Positions 38,511 to 47,585 of a stretch of DNA of 64,000 bases are shown here, one piece after another. The notes below the pieces were generated by a model, which ran no database searches, was not told the origin of the DNA, and was given only the letters and a program-made list of their open reading frames with translations. This DNA is from Comamonas sp. (GTDB taxonomy: Bacteria > Pseudomonadota > Gammaproteobacteria > Burkholderiales > Burkholderiaceae_C), in contig JAITLR010000025.1 of the NCBI GenBank assembly GCA_031277805.1, positions 1-64,000 on the forward strand, written 5' to 3'. The stretch's first letter is position 1; the number at the start of each line of letters is the position of its first letter. The position numbers and the translations under genes are program-made.

Positions 38511-38541
38511 AAGACCCGCGAGCTTGCGCTGCACGGGTCTT
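38511..38541 (-). terminator. Likely intrinsic terminator of the MHS transporter gene
   Basis: On the minus strand AAGACCCG and CGGGTCTT pair around a loop that can itself fold (GCAGCGCAAGC), followed by TTCTATATT. It lies 38 bases after the transporter stop codon. The remaining 170 bases to the porin hold the porin leader; a TAGAAT -10-like box is seen near 38409 but no good -35. Confidence 0.65.
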
Positions 38542-38579
38542 GGAGACTGTGCTGGAGGAACTGCAGCACCCGTTGAAGA

Positions 38580-40262
38580 TCAGTCTTCCGCGTAGATGTT
38601 GCGGTCCTTGGTTTCCGGCACGAACAGCGTACCGATCACGGCGGTCACGCCCGCAATGATGATGGGGTACCAGAGGCCGTTATACATATTGCCGGTCTGC
38701 GCCACGATGGCGAAAGACATGGTGGGCAGCAAGCCGCCAAACCAGCCATTGCCGATGTGATAGGGCAGGCTCATCGAGGTATAGCGGATGCGTGTGGGGA
38801 ACAGTTCCACCAGCATGGCCGCAATGGGGCCGTAGACCATGGTCACCAGCAGCACCAGATAGAACAGGATGGCGATCATCAGAGGCTTGTTCATCTTGCC
38901 GGGATCAGCCTTGTCGGGATAACCGTCCTTCTTCAGCGTTTCGGTCACGGTCTTGTTGAACTCGGCGCCCTTGGCCTTGAGTTCATCGGCACTCAGGCCT
39001 GCCATGGAATAGCTGGCAATGACGTCGTTGCCAATCTTGATAACTGCGGGTGTCCCGGCAGGTGCTTCCTCACTTTCGTAGCTCACCGAACGGTTGGCCA
39101 GGGCTTGCTTGGCCACGTCGCAGGAACTGGTGAACTTGGCTGTGCCCGTGGGATTGAACTGGAACGAGCATTCCGCAGGGTTGGCCACGATGACCACCTT
39201 GTTCTTGGCCTGCGCGGCAGCCAGATCGGGGTTGGCTGCTGCGGTCAAAGCCTTGAAGGCGGGGAAGTAGGTCAGCACCGCCAGAATGCAGCCCAGCATG
39301 ATGATGGGCTTGCGGCCGATCTTGTCGGACAGCGTACCGAAGATCACAAAGAAGGGCGTTGCCAGCAACAGTGCTGCCGCGATCATCAGATTGGCCGTGA
39401 CCGCATCCACCTTGAGCTGCTGCGTCAGGAAGAACAGCGAGTAGAACTGACCCGTGTACCAGACCACGGCCTGACCAGCGGTCAAGCCCAGCAGGGCCAG
39501 AATCACCACCTTGAGATTCTTCCACTGACCAAAGGACTCTTTCAGCGGCGCCTTCGACACCTTGCCCTCGGCCTTCATTTTCTGGAAGGCAGGCGACTCG
39601 GACAGTGTCATGCGGATCCAGACCGAGACGCCCAGCAGCAGGATGGACACCAGGAAAGGAATGCGCCAGCCCCAGTCCGCAAAGGACTCTTCACCGACGG
39701 AAGTTCGCACGCCCAGAATCACCAGCAGCGACAGGAACAGACCCAGCGTGGCCGTTGTCTGAATCCAGGAGGTATAGGCTCCGCGCTTGCCGTCCGGAGC
39801 ATGCTCCGCCACATAGGTAGCGGCACCACCATATTCACCACCCAGTGCCAGACCTTGCAGCATACGCAGCGCAATCAGGATGACGGGAGCCGCCACGCCA
39901 ATGCTGGCGTAGGTTGGCAGGATACCCACGATGAAGGTGGACAAGCCCATGATCAGAATCGTCACCAGAAAGGTGTACTTGCGCCCGATCATGTCCCCCA
40001 GGCGGCCGAACACCAGCGCACCGAACGGCCGCACGATGAAGCCTGCGGCAAAGGCCAGCAGCGCGAAGATGAAGGCCGATCCGGCATCCAGGCCGCTGAA
40101 GAACTGTTTGGCGATGATGGCCGCCAGCGAGCCATACAGATAGAAGTCATACCACTCGAAAACCGTTCCAAGAGAAGACGCAAAGATGACTTTGCGCTCC
40201 TCCGAGCTCATCGGTCGTGGAGCCGACTTCCCCCCCATGTTTGCTGTCGCGTTGATGGCCAT
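38580..40262 (-). CDS. MHS-family MFS transporter with large periplasmic-type loop
   Basis: A 560-residue metabolite:H+ symporter. The N-terminus has SSLGTVFEWYDFYLYGSLA, then RPFGALVFGRLGDMIGRK and RMLQGLALGGEYGGAATYVAEHAP, the signature of the MHS group (ProP, KgtP and relatives). It is longer than the usual 430-450 because of a polar loop of about 120 residues in the second half (after GCILAVLTYFPAFKALT) with two Cys (CSFQ, SSCD) that could form a disulphide. Substrate unknown. It is divergent from yjcH-actP, with an inverted repeat between them. Confidence 0.88.
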   Translation of the reverse strand: MAINATANMGGKSAPRPMSSEERKVIFASSLGTVFEWYDFYLYGSLAAIIAKQFFSGLDAGSAFIFALLAFAAGFIVRPFGALVFGRLGDMIGRKYTFLVTILIMGLSTFIVGILPTYASIGVAAPVILIALRMLQGLALGGEYGGAATYVAEHAPDGKRGAYTSWIQTTATLGLFLSLLVILGVRTSVGEESFADWGWRIPFLVSILLLGVSVWIRMTLSESPAFQKMKAEGKVSKAPLKESFGQWKNLKVVILALLGLTAGQAVVWYTGQFYSLFFLTQQLKVDAVTANLMIAAALLLATPFFVIFGTLSDKIGRKPIIMLGCILAVLTYFPAFKALTAAANPDLAAAQAKNKVVIVANPAECSFQFNPTGTAKFTSSCDVAKQALANRSVSYESEEAPAGTPAVIKIGNDVIASYSMAGLSADELKAKGAEFNKTVTETLKKDGYPDKADPGKMNKPLMIAILFYLVLLVTMVYGPIAAMLVELFPTRIRYTSMSLPYHIGNGWFGGLLPTMSFAIVAQTGNMYNGLWYPIIIAGVTAVIGTLFVPETKDRNIYAED

Positions 40263-40341
40263 GTTTGTCTCCTAGATTTTAAAAATCAGGCGCTGCCAAT
40301 CCACCTGTCCAGCCAATATCAAAGTGGCAACTGACCGCTAA

Positions 40342-40364
40342 CTTACAAAAAATCGATTTGTAAG
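40342..40364. promoter_or_regulatory. Inverted repeat in the MHS transporter / yjcH divergent region
   Basis: CTTACAAA (40342-40349) and TTTGTAAG (40357-40364) are perfect inverted copies with a 7-base spacer. The site is 80 bases from the transporter start and 190 from yjcH. It looks like a dimeric operator. The rest of the 290-base gap holds no gene; yjcH has AAGGAG before its GTG. Confidence 0.45.
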
Positions 40365-40552
40365 AATTCGAGACAAGGCTTTTCCCGACCCTCTCAGCAC
40401 TAACCCGAATTCGCGTTTTTCCGATATGAAAAACCGGGTGGAAACACCCATATCGCAAGTAAGGAGGCGGTCAGACGCGCTTCACAAAATGAGTAGACCT
40501 GCATAGCAACTCATATCGAAAAGAGCGTGCAGCTCGCACCCAAGGAGACAAA

Positions 40553-40864
40553 GTGACTGACTCTGCAACTGAAAAAATTCAACGCAATCCTGTCTACCAG
40601 GAATTGCGCCGCAAACGCAATCGGCTAGGTACCACGCTGACCATTCTGATGCTCGTCGTCTACTACGGCTATGTGGCCTTGATTGCCTTCGACAAGGAAT
40701 TTCTGGCCCAACCTCTGAGCAGCGCAGGTGTCACCACACTGGGCATTCCCATTGCGCTCTTCGTGATCATCTTCACGATTGCCATCACGCTGTTCTATAT
40801 CCGTCGCGCCAACAACGAGTTCGACCAGATGACCCAGCAGATCCTGAAGGACGCCCAGAAATGA
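40553..40864 (+). CDS. DUF485 membrane protein (YjcH-like)
   Basis: A 103-residue inner-membrane protein with two membrane segments ([18 protein letters not shown] and [19 protein letters not shown]), preceded by [15 protein letters not shown], the DUF485 signature. It is nearly always encoded before actP and is thought to assist the acetate symporter. The start is GTG at 40553 with AAGGAG at the right distance. It overlaps actP by 4 bases (ATGA). Confidence 0.93.
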   Translation: MTDSATEKIQRNPVYQELRRKRNRLGTTLTILMLVVYYGYVALIAFDKEFLAQPLSSAGVTTLGIPIALFVIIFTIAITLFYIRRANNEFDQMTQQILKDAQK

Positions 40865-42603
40865 AGAGCTCCATGCAACGCGCGCTGGCCCCTGCGCTAG
40901 TCACATCACTCCTGCTTTCAGTGGCCAGCTCTGCCCTGGCTGCTGGCGGCGACATCGGCAACACGGCCAAGCAGTCCACCAACTGGACGGCCATCATCAT
41001 GTTCACGGTCTTCGTGCTGGCCACCTTGTGGATCACCAAGTGGGCTGCCGGACGCACCAAATCCGCAGCAGACTTCTACACGGCTGGTGGTGGCATCACC
41101 GGCTTCCAGAACGGTCTGGCCATTGCCGGCGACTACATGTCTGCAGCCTCTTTCCTGGGCATTTCGGCCCAGGTGATGACGAGCGGCTACGACGGCCTGA
41201 TCTACTCCATCGGCTTTCTGGTTGGCTGGCCCATCCTGACCTTTCTGCTGGCCGAGCGCCTGCGCAACCTGGGCAAGTTCACTTTTGCCGATGTGGCTGG
41301 CTATCGCTTTGCCCAAGGGCCATTTCGCATGTTCGCCGCCAGCGGCACGCTGGTGGTCGTGGCCTTCTATCTGATTGCACAGATGGTGGGTGCAGGCCAG
41401 CTGATCAAGCTGCTGTTCGGCCTGGACTACTGGATCGCCGTGGTGCTGGTCGGCGTGCTGATGATGGTCTATGTGCTGTTCGGCGGCATGACCGCCACCA
41501 CCTGGGTGCAGATCATCAAGGCTTGCATGCTGCTGGCTGGCGTGACTTTCATGGGCTTCATGATCATGTCGCACTACGGCTTCAGCTTTGAAAAGCTGTT
41601 TGCCGATGGCGTACGCGTCAAGACAGAGATCGCTGCTGCTGGCGGCAAGGAGCCTGACGTGGCCGCCAAACTGGGGCTGTCCATCATGGGGCCCGGTGGC
41701 TTCATCAAGGACCCCATCTCCGCCATCAGCTTCGGCATGGCGCTGATGTTCGGTACGCTGGGTCTGCCCCACATCCTGATGCGCTTCTTCACCGTGCCTG
41801 ACGCCAAGGAAGCCCGCAAATCCGTGGGCTGGGCCACTGTGTGGATCGGCTACTTCTACATCCTGATCTTCATCATCGGCTTTGGCGCCATCACCATGGT
41901 GCTCACCAACCCCGAAATGGCCGACACGGCCAAGGGCGTGATCCTCGGCGGTGCGGGCACAGCCAATATGGCTGCCGTGCTGGTGGCCAAGAGCGTGGGC
42001 GGCAATGTGTTCTACGGCTTCATCTCGGCCGTGGCTTTCGCCACCATCCTGGCTGTGGTTGCAGGTCTGACGTTGTCGGGCGCCTCTGCCGTGTCGCATG
42101 ACCTCTACGCCACCGTTTTCAAGAACGGCCAGGCAGACAGCGCATCCGAGCTCAAGGTCTCGCGTCTGACCACCCTGACCCTGGGTGCCATCGCCGTGCT
42201 GCTGGGCATTGTGTTCGAGAAGCAGAACGTGGCCTTCATGGTGGCCCTGGCCTTTGCGATTGCAGCCTCGGCCAACTTCCCCGTGCTGCTGCTGTCCGTG
42301 CTGTGGAAGGGCTGTACCACCAAGGGTGCCGTGATTGGCGGCTTCATGGGCCTGATTTCTTCCGTCGGCCTGACCATTGTTTCCCCATCGGTCTGGGAAG
42401 CCACTTTCGGCAACCCTGCCGGCTCGGCCTGGTTCCCCTACACCTCGCCCGCACTGTTCTCCATGACCATCGGTTTTGTGGGCGTGTGGCTGTTCTCGGT
42501 GCTGGACAAGAGCGGCCAGGCGGACAAGGAGAAAGCAGCTTTTGCGGCGCAGCAAGTGCGCTCGGAAACCGGTCTGGGCGCCTCTCGCGCATCGGGCCAC
42601 TAA
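40861..42603 (+). CDS. actP: Cation/acetate symporter ActP
   Basis: A 580-residue sodium:solute symporter for acetate and other short-chain acids. The N-terminus is a signal peptide ending SSALAAGG, as in E. coli ActP. Further motifs: [21 protein letters not shown] split over one strand, [33 protein letters not shown] and [17 protein letters not shown]. About 13 membrane segments. It is coupled to yjcH and followed by a palindromic element, a hairpin and a UUCG-loop terminator. Confidence 0.96.
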   Translation: MKSSMQRALAPALVTSLLLSVASSALAAGGDIGNTAKQSTNWTAIIMFTVFVLATLWITKWAAGRTKSAADFYTAGGGITGFQNGLAIAGDYMSAASFLGISAQVMTSGYDGLIYSIGFLVGWPILTFLLAERLRNLGKFTFADVAGYRFAQGPFRMFAASGTLVVVAFYLIAQMVGAGQLIKLLFGLDYWIAVVLVGVLMMVYVLFGGMTATTWVQIIKACMLLAGVTFMGFMIMSHYGFSFEKLFADGVRVKTEIAAAGGKEPDVAAKLGLSIMGPGGFIKDPISAISFGMALMFGTLGLPHILMRFFTVPDAKEARKSVGWATVWIGYFYILIFIIGFGAITMVLTNPEMADTAKGVILGGAGTANMAAVLVAKSVGGNVFYGFISAVAFATILAVVAGLTLSGASAVSHDLYATVFKNGQADSASELKVSRLTTLTLGAIAVLLGIVFEKQNVAFMVALAFAIAASANFPVLLLSVLWKGCTTKGAVIGGFMGLISSVGLTIVSPSVWEATFGNPAGSAWFPYTSPALFSMTIGFVGVWLFSVLDKSGQADKEKAAFAAQQVRSETGLGASRASGH

Positions 42604-42705
42604 TTCCATTTATCAATCATTCGAGTACGCGAAGGCGAAGCGAAGACAGTGCTGTAGCACGGCGAGCGAAGCCGACAAAGTAACCGGATGATTTAGAAAT
42701 GGAAT
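42603..42705. repeat. Large palindromic element after actP
   Basis: ATTCCATTTATCAATCATTC (from 42603) and the matching arm ending GATTTAGAAATGGAAT (42705) are imperfect inverted copies of about 26 bases. The centre contains GTGCT-GT-AGCAC. The element starts inside the actP stop codon. No second copy in this window. Confidence 0.6.
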
Positions 42706-42716
42706 AAGCCACTGTG

Positions 42717-42738
42717 CAGCGCGGTAACAACCGCGCTG
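42717..42738 (+). other. Hairpin between palindromic element and terminator
   Basis: CAGCGCGGT and ACCGCGCTG pair perfectly (9 bp) around AACA. It has no T-tract and stands between the palindrome at 42603-42705 and the terminator at 42747. Confidence 0.55.
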
Positions 42739-42746
42739 CCATGCAA

Positions 42747-42775
42747 AAGCCGGGTTTTCGAACCCGGCTTTTTTT
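42747..42775 (+). terminator. Intrinsic terminator of yjcH-actP with UUCG loop
   Basis: AAGCCGGGTT and AACCCGGCTT pair perfectly around TTCG, followed by a run of T (seven in total, 42769-42775). A very strong terminator, 140 bases after the actP stop codon. Confidence 0.95.
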
Positions 42776-42867
42776 ATTGCCGGTCCGCCCCAAGATAAAG
42801 GTGCCGGGGCCGCCCAGGCGCTCTCGGTAGGACAGCGGCCACACGAAGTGAGCAAGCGCGAGAGCGC
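42776..42867 (+). repeat. Intergenic repeat family A, copy 4
   Basis: It begins ATTGCCGGTCCGCCCCAAG, continues GTGCCGGGGCCGCCCAGG, ACAGCGGCCACACGAAGTG and ends AGCAAGCGCGAGAGCGC. Its ends GCGCTCTCG (42820) and CGAGAGCGC (42859) also pair and are followed by TTTTT, which could act as a terminator. It directly follows the actP terminator. Confidence 0.8.
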
Positions 42868-42881
42868 TTTTTAAATATTAC

Positions 42882-43526
42882 TCAGCTCAGGTCCAGAACC
42901 TGCCTGAGCTTGATGAAGGCCAGCGCCGCCATCACCGCATCGTTGAGTGCGTCGTGAGCACGGCTTTGAGGCAGTTCCAGATCCCGCATCAGACTGTCAA
43001 AGCGCAGGTCAATCTCGGGGTTCTGCTGACGATGCGGCGGAAGCTGCCTGAACTTGTAGTCGTAGTACAGAGCAGACACTTCATTGCGTGGCTGTGGCAA
43101 TGCAATGCCCAGCACAGGCTTGAGCACCCGATTGATCATGGCCAGATCAAACTCCAGGTAGTAACCCACCAGGGGGCGGCTGCCAATGAAGTTCAGCAAC
43201 TCCAGTACAGCCTCCTCAGCCGTCATGCCGCGCGCCAGATCACGCTCGCGCAACTGGTGAATACGCACGCTGTTCGCGCTGACACCATGGGGCGGCCGCA
43301 CCAGCAACTCCAGTCGCTGGCTGGTCAGGATGCGCTGCCCCTGAATGCGTACCGCACCGATGGAGACGATGTGGTCACGACGCGTGTCCAGCCCCGTGGT
43401 TTCACAGTCCAGCGACACCCATTCATTGAGCGGCGGAGGCTCCAGGACAAAGGCATATGACGGACTACGCAACTGACGCAGCAGCCGCTGGCGATGCCAG
43501 GACGGAAACCATGAATGGATCTTCAC
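42882..43526 (-). CDS. DnaQ-like 3'-5' exonuclease
   Basis: A 214-residue DEDDh-type exonuclease. Motif ExoI is WVSLDCETTGLDTRRDHIVSI split by one residue (Asp40, Glu42), ExoII is PLVGYYLEFDLAMINRVL, and ExoIII RAHDALNDAVMAAL (His and Asp). The family includes the proofreading epsilon subunit of DNA polymerase III and RNA-trimming enzymes. It overlaps the cNMP/CBS/DUF294 gene by 4 bases; this pair is often found next to acetate-uptake genes, which suggests a shared regulatory role rather than proofreading. Confidence 0.88.
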   Translation of the reverse strand: MKIHSWFPSWHRQRLLRQLRSPSYAFVLEPPPLNEWVSLDCETTGLDTRRDHIVSIGAVRIQGQRILTSQRLELLVRPPHGVSANSVRIHQLRERDLARGMTAEEAVLELLNFIGSRPLVGYYLEFDLAMINRVLKPVLGIALPQPRNEVSALYYDYKFRQLPPHRQQNPEIDLRFDSLMRDLELPQSRAHDALNDAVMAALAFIKLRQVLDLS

Positions 43527-45340
43527 AGCACATCCAGTCGCAAACGCTGCTGTAGCAAAGCCCGGAAACGCCGCACCACGGCCAGCGCATCCTTGAGCAG
43601 ATCCCGCTCCAGACTGCTGAGCGTGGAAGGGTCCACCTCAGCTGTCACAGGCCGGTTGCGTTCAAGCTCTTGCAGCCCTGCCTGCAGCCGCAAGCCCATG
43701 AGCAGATGCAAGGCCTCGCGCATCTCCCGGCCCAGTGCCGCATCCAGTGTTCCGTCCGCGACCAGCGCCTCTATGCGCTCCACCGTGCTGGTTGCCTCCA
43801 CATGCCGCGCCAAAGCCAGGCTGCGCACGCCATGCACCAACGGGAAGATGCCGGCTTTCTTCAAGTGGACGCTGCTGAGTTCGTCATCGCGACCCAGCAG
43901 CCGACTCCACCAACGGCCCGTCTCGCCAAAGCTGTCGATCGCCGCAGCAAAACGAGCCATCAAGGCATCGTTATCCGTGGCCAATGTCTGCAGTTTCTGG
44001 CGCACACCTGCCAGCAGCTGTGCATCGCCCGCCACGGCGTGGGCGTCCAGAAAGATGGCCAATCGCATCAGACTGTCGGCACTGGGCATCAGCAACCACC
44101 CTTGGCAACGCTGCGCAAACTCGCTGGTCGTGCCACGCCACTCGGGGTTGTTCAACATGATCCGGCCCGGACATTCCGGATAACCGAACCGAAGCAGCAC
44201 GGCGGAAAAAGCATCGCAGATGGCAGCCAGATCGGCGGGTGGCGCATAGCCATCGCGCAGCAGCAGGCCGTTGTCCTGATCGGTCTTGAGCAGCTGTTCA
44301 CCCCGCCCTTCACTGCCCATCACGAACAGACAGCTGTTGGCCACAAGATCCGCCGGCGCCAGCATCTGCCAGGCGCGCTCGAACAGGCGGGTGTTGAGCT
44401 GCTGCACCAATTGAGCCATCAGCGCCACGCGCGTACCGCCCCGGTACAAGGCTGACAGCAGCTCGGTGATCTGCGCCGCCGGCTGCTCCAGCGCCTGCAG
44501 ATCACCGGCCTGCTCGATCTGCACCAGGATCAGATGGGAATGGTTGGCCAGAAAGCTGAACAGATCCAGCGCATCCAGAATGCCGCACACCTGGCCTGCC
44601 TCGTCCAGCACCGCCAGCCGGTGAACGCGGGCACGCAGCAGCAGTGCCATCGCATCCCCCAGTTGCTCACTGGCGCGCACGCTGATGACAGGGCTGCTGG
44701 CGAACTCTCCCACAGCCAACTCGGCCAATGGACGCCCGTCGAGAATGGCACGCTGCAGCGTGGTGTTGGAGAAGATACCCAAGCCCTGCGGCAAGCCCGA
44801 GACCAGCACGCTGGTGATGCGCTGCTCGTGCAGCAAGCGCGTCACGCTGACGATGTCGGTGGACGCATCCACCACATGAGCCGGACGCACAAAGGCCTGA
44901 TCCACGCGCACCAAGGTCAGCGACTGCCTCTCGTGCTGATCGGCCAACTGGGCCAGCGTGCCCAGCTTGTGTCCCAGATCCGCAAACAGCAAGGCGCCAA
45001 AGGCCCGATTGCGCGCAATCAGCTCGTTGATGGTGTCACGCGTCAGCTGATAGGCCACCAGCTCCTCGACCACCACGAAGCGGCTACTGGCACGCCCGGC
45101 AACCAGGGCCCTGCCATCAAAACAATCCTCGGGGCCGTAAGAGGCCAGCAGTTGCTCCCCTTCGGTCTGCTCTACATGGCCCTTGATGACGACAAAAAGA
45201 TGGGTGGGCTCCATACCCCGATCCAGCAGCACAGAACCTTCCGGAAAATAGGCAATATCGACGCTGCTGCGCACCAGCGCCTGCTCATCAGGCGCCAGGC
45301 AGTCAAAGGGCGAGGCCGAGAAATTGAAGGCATTGGGCAT
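43523..45340 (-). CDS. cNMP-binding / CBS-pair / DUF294 nucleotidyltransferase-like protein
   Basis: A 605-residue cytosolic protein. Residues 1-130 form a cyclic-nucleotide-binding-like fold (PEGSVLLDRGMEPTHLFVVIKG); 145-275 a pair of CBS domains (EQRITSVLVSGLPQGLGIFS, DEAGQVCGILDALDL); about 300-450 the DUF294 nucleotidyltransferase-like domain with MGSEGRGEQLLKTDQDNGLLL, and a DUF294 C-terminal helical domain to the end. Family members probably act as regulatory or nucleotidyl-transfer switches, like GlnD. It is coupled to the exonuclease gene and convergent with yjcH-actP across the terminator region. Confidence 0.88.
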   Translation of the reverse strand: MPNAFNFSASPFDCLAPDEQALVRSSVDIAYFPEGSVLLDRGMEPTHLFVVIKGHVEQTEGEQLLASYGPEDCFDGRALVAGRASSRFVVVEELVAYQLTRDTINELIARNRAFGALLFADLGHKLGTLAQLADQHERQSLTLVRVDQAFVRPAHVVDASTDIVSVTRLLHEQRITSVLVSGLPQGLGIFSNTTLQRAILDGRPLAELAVGEFASSPVISVRASEQLGDAMALLLRARVHRLAVLDEAGQVCGILDALDLFSFLANHSHLILVQIEQAGDLQALEQPAAQITELLSALYRGGTRVALMAQLVQQLNTRLFERAWQMLAPADLVANSCLFVMGSEGRGEQLLKTDQDNGLLLRDGYAPPADLAAICDAFSAVLLRFGYPECPGRIMLNNPEWRGTTSEFAQRCQGWLLMPSADSLMRLAIFLDAHAVAGDAQLLAGVRQKLQTLATDNDALMARFAAAIDSFGETGRWWSRLLGRDDELSSVHLKKAGIFPLVHGVRSLALARHVEATSTVERIEALVADGTLDAALGREMREALHLLMGLRLQAGLQELERNRPVTAEVDPSTLSSLERDLLKDALAVVRRFRALLQQRLRLDVL

Positions 45341-45426
45341 GGCATTGCAGGGCTTGGCATCCGCGATGGAGCCCAGTGTGCCCGCAATGCCTTACGGCGC
45401 GATTGCGGGAGCTCAATTGCGGGAAG

Positions 45427-45483
45427 TTGACGGCAGCTCAGCCGAAAAATCTAGACAAATACCATTCCCAAAACAAGGAATGG
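45427..45483 (+). promoter_or_regulatory. Candidate promoter and operator of the old-yellow-enzyme gene
   Basis: TTGACG (45427-45432), 17 bases, and TCTAGA (poor -10). Just downstream CCATTCC (45462-45468) and GGAATGG (45477-45483) are perfect inverted copies with an 8-base spacer, where a repressor could act. No regulator gene is adjacent. The rest of this 244-base gap shows nothing clear. Confidence 0.3.
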
Positions 45484-45584
45484 CAAACGCGGCAAGCTAT
45501 CGCACCTGTTTTCCAGGATGCAGCGTATGCCGCATCCCTCCCGGAGTCGCGGCGCGGCCCGGGGCATCATTCGCACGTTTCGCC

Positions 45585-46697
45585 ATGTCCGCACTGTTCA
45601 CACCCTTTACCCTCAAAAGCCTCACCCTGCGCAACCGCATCGCCATTCCGCCGATGTGCCAATACAGCGCCCTTGACGGCTTCACCAACGACTGGCATCA
45701 GGCCCACTACGCCTCCATGGCGCGCGGCGGCGCGGGGCTGGTCATCGTTGAGGCCACGGGCGTCTCGCCCGAAGGCCGCATCACGCCGGATTGCACCGGG
45801 CTGTGGAACGATGCCCAGGTCGAAGGCATGTCCCGCATCGCCGCCGGCATCAAGGCCGCAGGCGCCGTGCCCGGCATCCAGATCGGTCACGCCGGGCGCA
45901 AGGCCAGCGCCAACAACCCCTGGAAAGGCGACGACCACATTCCCGAGAGCGATGCTCGCAGCTGGCAGCCCATTGCGCCCTCAGCCATCGCCTTTGGCGG
46001 CGGACTGCCGCGCACGCCGCGCGCCATGACGCTGGAGGACATCGCCCGCGTGCAGGCCGACTTCGTCGCCGCCGCCCGCCGCGCGCACGAAGCCGGCTTC
46101 GAATGGCTGGAGCTGCACTTCGCCCACGGCTATCTGGCGCAGAGCTTCTTCTCGGCCCACAGCAACCAGCGCACCGACGCCTATGGCGGCAGTGTGGAAA
46201 ATCGCGGCCGCTTCCTGCTGGAAACCGTGGCCGCCGTGCGCGAGGTCTGGCCCGAGCACCTGCCGCTGACGGCGCGTTTCGGCGTCATCGAATACGACGG
46301 CCGCGACGAGGAAACCCTGGCCGAGTCCATCGCGCTGGTGGGCCAGATGCGCGAGCGCGGGCTGGACCTGCTCAACGTCAGCGTCAACTTCGTGATTCCA
46401 GGCGTCAGCGTTCCCTGGGGCACGCCCGCTTTCCTCGCGCCCATCGCCCAGCGCGTGAGCCGCGAGGCTGGCCTGCCCGTAGCCTCGGGCTGGGGCATGG
46501 ATGATCCGCAGATTGCCGAGCGCATCGTGGCCGAGCGCCAGGTCGATCTGGTGATGATCGGCCGCGCCCACCTGGCCAACCCCCACTACCCCTATGCCCT
46601 GGCCCAGGCCCTGGGCAAGGAGCGCCCCGACTGGACGCTGCCTGCGCCTTACGCCCACTGGCTGGAGCGCTACCGCGGCGCCGCCAAGGCCGCCTAA
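45585..46697 (+). CDS. NADH:flavin oxidoreductase, old yellow enzyme (YqjM-like)
   Basis: A 370-residue FMN enzyme that reduces activated C=C bonds. It has LFTPFTLKSLTLRNRIAIPPMCQYSA in pieces (Cys in PPMCQYSA is a YqjM-class feature), GIQIGHAGRKAS (His/Gly), HFAHGYLAQSFFS, HSNQRTDAYGGSVENRGRF and VASGWGM with MIGRAHLANPHY phosphate-binding end. The length and the thermophilic-like subclass motifs fit YqjM/xenobiotic reductase. The frame is open upstream but the ATG at 45585 gives the family start. Physiological substrate unknown. Confidence 0.92.
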   Translation: MSALFTPFTLKSLTLRNRIAIPPMCQYSALDGFTNDWHQAHYASMARGGAGLVIVEATGVSPEGRITPDCTGLWNDAQVEGMSRIAAGIKAAGAVPGIQIGHAGRKASANNPWKGDDHIPESDARSWQPIAPSAIAFGGGLPRTPRAMTLEDIARVQADFVAAARRAHEAGFEWLELHFAHGYLAQSFFSAHSNQRTDAYGGSVENRGRFLLETVAAVREVWPEHLPLTARFGVIEYDGRDEETLAESIALVGQMRERGLDLLNVSVNFVIPGVSVPWGTPAFLAPIAQRVSREAGLPVASGWGMDDPQIAERIVAERQVDLVMIGRAHLANPHYPYALAQALGKERPDWTLPAPYAHWLERYRGAAKAA

Positions 46698-46731
46698 AGC
46701 AGCTGCCTAAGGCCGCACCGCCCTGGCCAGG

Positions 46732-47505
46732 CTAGCGCACCCAGGCGCAGCCGCCATCCACGACCAAGGTGGAGCCCACCACATAGTCGCCAGCGCGCGA
46801 GGCCAGGAAGATGGCGGCGCCAGCCATGTCCTCGGGCTGGCCTATGCGGCCCAGCGGCACGCGCGCGGCGGTTTCCTCGGCATGGTCGCGTGCGCTCTTG
46901 TTCATTTCGGAGGCAAAGGGGCCGGGCGCGATGGCGCTGACCACGATGCGCTCAGGCGCCAGGCGCATGGCCATACGCTTGGTCAGATGGATCAGGCCGG
47001 CCTTGCTGGCCGCGTAGGAATAGGTCTCCCAGGGATTGACCGACACGCCATCGATCGACGCGATATGGATCACCTTGGCCAAATGATCGCCCGCCGCGGC
47101 CTTGCGCAGCATGGGCGTGAGCGCCTGGGTCAGGAAGAAGGGCGACTTCATGTTCAGGTCCACCACCTTGTCCCAGCCGCTTTCGGGGAACTCGTCATAG
47201 GGCGCGCCCCAGGCCGCGCCTGCATTGTTGACGAGGATGTCGAGCTGGCTCTCATGCTGGCCATAGGCCTCGACCAGCGCCTTCACGCCGTCCAGCGTGG
47301 ACACATCGCCCGGTAGCGAGACGCAATGGCCCAGGGCCGACAGCTCGCGCGCTGTCTCGTCGCAGGCCTCGGCCTTGCGCGCCGAGATATAGACGCGTGC
47401 GCCCTGGCGCACAAAGCCTTCGGCAATCATGCGGCCAATGCCGCGCGAACCGCCGGTGACAAGGGCAGCTCGGCCCTTGAGCGAAAACATTTGCTGGGTA
47501 TCCAT
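46732..47505 (-). CDS. Short-chain dehydrogenase/reductase (SDR)
   Basis: A 257-residue classical SDR. NAD(P)-binding GGSRGIGR (18-25), NNAG, the catalytic Ser-Tyr-Lys set IASIDG and YSYAASKAG, and the C-terminal DGGCAWVR. The Arg in ARKAE after the second strand suggests NADP(H). It resembles the RhlG/3-oxoacyl reductase-like group; substrate unknown. It is convergent with the old-yellow-enzyme gene, 34 bases apart. Confidence 0.88.
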   Translation of the reverse strand: MDTQQMFSLKGRAALVTGGSRGIGRMIAEGFVRQGARVYISARKAEACDETARELSALGHCVSLPGDVSTLDGVKALVEAYGQHESQLDILVNNAGAAWGAPYDEFPESGWDKVVDLNMKSPFFLTQALTPMLRKAAAGDHLAKVIHIASIDGVSVNPWETYSYAASKAGLIHLTKRMAMRLAPERIVVSAIAPGPFASEMNKSARDHAEETAARVPLGRIGQPEDMAGAAIFLASRAGDYVVGSTLVVDGGCAWVR

Positions 47506-47585
47506 GGTGCTGAAGTCTCCTCAGATTCAGCACAGCAGCTTATGCAATCGCCCTCAAAGCCGCGGTCGCCAATGCGCCAGAGCAT

